From contig CANRKW010000041.1 of the NCBI GenBank assembly GCA_947631345.1, positions 1 through 9,056 of the forward strand: DNA of 9,056 nt. The letters are read 5' to 3'. Below the pieces are notes generated by a model. It did no database searches. It saw nothing but the letters and a program-made list of their open reading frames with translations, and was not told the DNA's origin. The DNA is from an uncultured Bacilli bacterium. Lineage in GTDB: Bacteria; Bacillota_I; Bacilli_A; RF39; UBA660. Position numbers and translations under genes: made by a program. Of this stretch, positions 7,239-9,056 are shown piece after piece; position 1 is the first letter of the stretch; each line of letters starts with the position of its first letter.

Positions 7239-7921
7239 TCTGAGTAACCTCCTTTTTCTTTATCGGATTTAAGTATTCCTTTATCTAAAGTAATTACCCT
7301 TTTTTTATATTTATTTACTATATCTTTATCGTGTGTAGCCATTATTACAGTTGTTCCTTCTTCATTGATTTTTTTAATTATATCCATTATTTCTAAAGAT
7401 GTGTTAGGATCCAAATTTCCAGTTGGTTCATCACATATTAGAATTTTAGGGTTATGTACAATGGCACGAGCTATGGAAACACGTTGTTGTTCTCCACCTG
7501 ATAATTGATTAGGTAAACTTCTAAACTTTTCTTTTAAACCGACTTTTTCTATCGCGCTCATTACTTTCTTTCTTATTTCGCTTTTAGGTAAACCATATAT
7601 TTCTAAAGCAAAACTGACATTTTCAAAAACAGTCATATTAGGAAGTAATTTATAGTCTTGAAACACTACTCCTATTTTTCTTCTTAATTTGTAAACTTTT
7701 CTATTTTTAAGTTTTGATACATTTATTCCTCCAACGTATACTTCTCCTTTAGTTGGTCTTTCTTCTCTATATAAAAGCTTTATTAATGTACTTTTACCAG
7801 AAGCAGTAGATCCAATTACAAATACAAAGTCACCTTTTGGAATAGATAAGTTGATGTCACATAAAGCAGTAACACCATTTTTATATTGTTTATATACATT
7901 TCTAATTTCTATTAAATTCAT
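7235..7921 (-). CDS. ftsE: Cell division ATP-binding protein FtsE
   Basis: A 228-residue ABC ATPase, the usual FtsE length. Walker A is GSTASGKST (37-45), the Q-loop Gln88 lies in VVFQDYKLLP, the signature is LSGGEQQR (140-147), Walker B ILICDEPTGNLD (160-171) includes Glu165, and the H-loop His197 lies in MATHD. The Walker A motif has Ala40 where FtsE proteins normally have Gly, but the essential G-x4-GKS frame is intact. It powers FtsX from the cytoplasmic side to control wall hydrolysis at division. The start has AAGGAGG just after the yitT stop (11-nt gap) and 4 nt before the ATG. Pairing with ftsX immediately downstream rules out other LolD/MacB-like ATPases. Confidence 0.95.
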   Translation of the reverse strand: MNLIEIRNVYKQYKNGVTALCDINLSIPKGDFVFVIGSTASGKSTLIKLLYREERPTKGEVYVGGINVSKLKNRKVYKLRRKIGVVFQDYKLLPNMTVFENVSFALEIYGLPKSEIRKKVMSAIEKVGLKEKFRSLPNQLSGGEQQRVSIARAIVHNPKILICDEPTGNLDPNTSLEIMDIIKKINEEGTTVIMATHDKDIVNKYKKRVITLDKGILKSDKEKGGYSE

Positions 7922-7932
7922 ACTTCCTCCTT

Positions 7933-8808
7933 CTATACTCTGTAATCATGTAAGAATAATCTGTATTTATTTGTTCCTCCATATACTTCATATGCATCTA
8001 TTATTGTTATAAATGCTTTTTTATCGATTTTTTTGATTTTATCTTTAAGTATTATGTATTTTTCAGTAGGCACTACACACATAAGTATTTTCCCACTTTT
8101 ATTTTGATAACCAGATGTAACATTGATTTCACTTATGCCACTTTTAATATCATTTATTATGTATTTTTTTAATTCTTCTTGTTTATTTGTACTGATAAAT
8201 AGTACTTTAGAATCACTTTTTCCTATTAGGAAATTATCTATAACAGCACTTTCTAAGTATCTTATTATAAGAGCTATTACAAGACTTTCAAATCCAAATA
8301 TAAATGCACTTATAGAATATACTATGATGTTTATATATAAAAGTGCTTTTCCTAAAGGAACACCTAACTTTTTAGCAAATATGATACCTAAAATATCAGC
8401 TCCACCACTTGAATACCCAGCTAAATATATCATAGTATAACCTATACCAAATAATATACCAATAGTTACAATATTTAAAAATGGTGAAGATAGACTAACA
8501 TTTAAAACCCCATTAATGTTTTCAGTTAAGTAAACCATTAATGTATATACAAGTCCTCCAACAATACTTGGAGCAGTATCTTTAAAACCCAAAACAATAA
8601 TACCTATTATAGATAACACCACATCGCCAATCAAAAGTGTCGTTGATACATTTATATTAAAAAGATAATTAAAAATAACAGCAACACCACTAACACCACC
8701 TACCATATAATTGTTAGGTACTACAAAAATACTATAAGTAAGTGCAGTAATTAATGTACCTACTAAAAATAAAGCCAAATTTATTACTTCTTTTTTACCT
8801 TTTATCAT
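7933..8808 (-). CDS. YitT-family multi-pass membrane protein (DUF161/DUF2179)
   Basis: A 291-residue protein of the YitT family. The N-terminal half (about 8-190) has five or six membrane helices with the two Gly-rich repeats of this family, MVGGVSGVAVI (35-45) and GYSSGGADILG (131-141). The C-terminal cytoplasmic domain (about 200-280, DUF2179, ending YEVYGGT) is soluble. Length and domain order match the family. The biochemical function is not firmly known; a transporter role is often assumed from the fold. It is the first gene of the operon that continues into ftsE after 11 nt; co-transcription with division genes does not prove a shared job. The ATG at 8808 has AAGGA about 10 nt upstream and lies about 30 bp behind the promoter at 8838-8866. 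Confidence 0.9.
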   Translation of the reverse strand: MIKGKKEVINLALFLVGTLITALTYSIFVVPNNYMVGGVSGVAVIFNYLFNINVSTTLLIGDVVLSIIGIIVLGFKDTAPSIVGGLVYTLMVYLTENINGVLNVSLSSPFLNIVTIGILFGIGYTMIYLAGYSSGGADILGIIFAKKLGVPLGKALLYINIIVYSISAFIFGFESLVIALIIRYLESAVIDNFLIGKSDSKVLFISTNKQEELKKYIINDIKSGISEINVTSGYQNKSGKILMCVVPTEKYIILKDKIKKIDKKAFITIIDAYEVYGGTNKYRLFLHDYRV

Positions 8809-8837
8809 AATCTTTTTATCCTTTTTACTTAACTATA

Positions 8838-8866
8838 ATTATATCAAAGATATTTGATTATGTAAA
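8838..8866 (-). promoter_or_regulatory. Promoter of the yitT-ftsEX-M23-whiA operon
   Basis: On the minus strand TTTACA (8866-8861), a 17-nt spacer ending in TGA, and TATAAT (8843-8838): a good -35, ideal spacing, TG extension and consensus -10. Transcription would begin near 8831, about 23 nt before the yitT ATG. It is the only strong promoter I see for the six genes down to 3905. Confidence 0.8.
8843..8858. promoter_or_regulatory. Palindrome ATCAAA-n4-TTTGAT within the promoter spacer
   Basis: A perfect 6-bp inverted repeat with a 4-bp centre (GATA) fills most of the spacer of the operon promoter, touching the first base of the -10 box. A repressor site is possible. It is AT-rich and short, so it may be chance; the regulator is unknown. 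Confidence 0.25.
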
Positions 8867-8905
8867 TTGTACCCATTAAAAATTTAAAATAATGTTATAT
8901 ATTAA

Positions 8906-8934
8906 TTTACAGAAAATAGCAAATATGATAAAAT
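8906..8934 (+). promoter_or_regulatory. Divergent plus-strand promoter for the 14-codon leader
   Basis: TTTACA (8906-8911), a 17-nt spacer ending in TGA, and TAAAAT (8929-8934). It mirrors the operon promoter on the other strand (same -35, same spacing, same TGA extension); the two -35 boxes are 39 bp apart. RNA would start near 8941, just before the AGGAGG. Confidence 0.75.
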
Positions 8935-8959
8935 GAAAACAGAAATAGGAGGAAGAAGT

Positions 8960-9004
8960 ATGAGTAGGTTTTGTTCTAAGTTACAGTTCAGTCAAAGACA
9001 CTAG
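8960..9004 (+). CDS. 14-aa leader peptide MSRFCSKLQFSQRH
   Basis: A 14-codon ORF starts 7 nt after a perfect AGGAGG (8947-8952) and about 20 nt from the predicted transcription start, and is followed 5 nt after its TAG by a terminator hairpin. This is the classic arrangement of a leader peptide controlling transcription of a downstream gene, which lies outside the window. The peptide MSRFCSKLQFSQRH is polar and basic with one Cys and one terminal His; there is no run of a single amino acid as in his or leu leaders. Its codons are unusual here: AGG, AAG, CAG, TTC and CAC are all G/C-ending in a genome that prefers A/T. I do not recognise it. A drug-, metabolite- or starvation-sensing leader is plausible; a free-standing small peptide gene is the alternative. 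Confidence 0.55.
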   Translation: MSRFCSKLQFSQRH

Positions 9005-9009
9005 AAAAT

Positions 9010-9033
9010 AAGTAAGGAACACTTACTTTTTTT
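9010..9033 (+). terminator. Intrinsic terminator / attenuator after the 14-codon ORF
   Basis: AAGTAAG (9010-9016), a 5-nt loop GAACA, and CTTACTT (9022-9028) form a perfect 7-bp stem; the U-run covers 9027-9033 (seven T). Together with the promoter 75 bp upstream it would give a short RNA of about 95 nt unless read-through occurs. I found no convincing antiterminator arm in the leader. Confidence 0.7.
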
Positions 9034-9056
9034 CATATTATAACAGTTTGATTATT

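Noticed and set aside
8997..9001. GACAC, a motif reported for WhiA binding in Streptomyces
   Set aside because: A single 5-mer inside the 14-codon ORF; expected by chance, and the motif is not established for this lineage.
8935..9056. T-box or known riboswitch in the right-hand leader
   Set aside because: No T-box core (AGGGTGGNACCGCG) and no riboswitch consensus that I recognise; the leader is too short for most of them.
1..9056. CRISPR arrays, insertion sequences, tRNA or rRNA genes
   Set aside because: No regularly spaced repeats, transposase motifs or RNA-gene signatures were seen on either strand.

Overview
The window is very AT-rich and uses the standard bacterial code: TGG encodes Trp and TGA ends ftsE. 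Gene content is that of a walled, low-GC Gram-positive bacterium (Bacillota or the walled relatives of Mycoplasmatota, such as uncultured gut Bacilli): WhiA, ClpP, FtsE/FtsX, an M23 peptidoglycan hydrolase, a YitT-family membrane protein, strong AGGAGG-type ribosome binding sites and sigma-A-like promoters. The exact taxon is an inference; no rRNA or other marker is present.

Layout. (1) 1-1352, minus: the first 450 codons of a membrane-anchored, probably surface-exposed protein whose 3' end lies outside the window. (2) 1353-1572: its leader, with a near-consensus promoter overlapped by a palindrome, a 15-codon ORF ending in a seven-G tract, a 10-bp long-range inverted repeat, and a terminator-like hairpin just before the ribosome binding site. 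This looks like an attenuator. (3) 1573-3198, minus: a stand-alone AAA-ATPase-like/PD-(D/E)XK protein with its own extended -10 promoter. (4) 3344-3910, plus: a complete ClpP, divergent from the ATPase gene and convergent with the next operon, overlapping it by 6 bp inside a shared hairpin. (5) 8808 down to 3905, minus: a tightly packed operon of yitT-like, ftsE, ftsX, M23 hydrolase, whiA and a small membrane protein, with junctions of 11, -4, -1, 6 and 2 bp, read from one clear promoter at 8838-8866. (6) 8906-9056, plus: a divergent promoter, a 14-codon ORF with a perfect AGGAGG, and an intrinsic terminator. This is the leader of a gene that lies beyond the window.

How the genes work together. 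FtsE and FtsX form the ATP-driven membrane complex that in other bacteria activates a coiled-coil peptidoglycan hydrolase outside the cell. The next gene encodes such a hydrolase, with a signal peptide, long coiled coil and an M23 domain that keeps all its zinc and catalytic residues. WhiA, a division-linked DNA-binding protein, follows in the same operon. The core of the window is therefore a cell-division and wall-remodelling operon. The least explained parts are the two short-peptide leader regions at 1377-1548 and 8906-9033.
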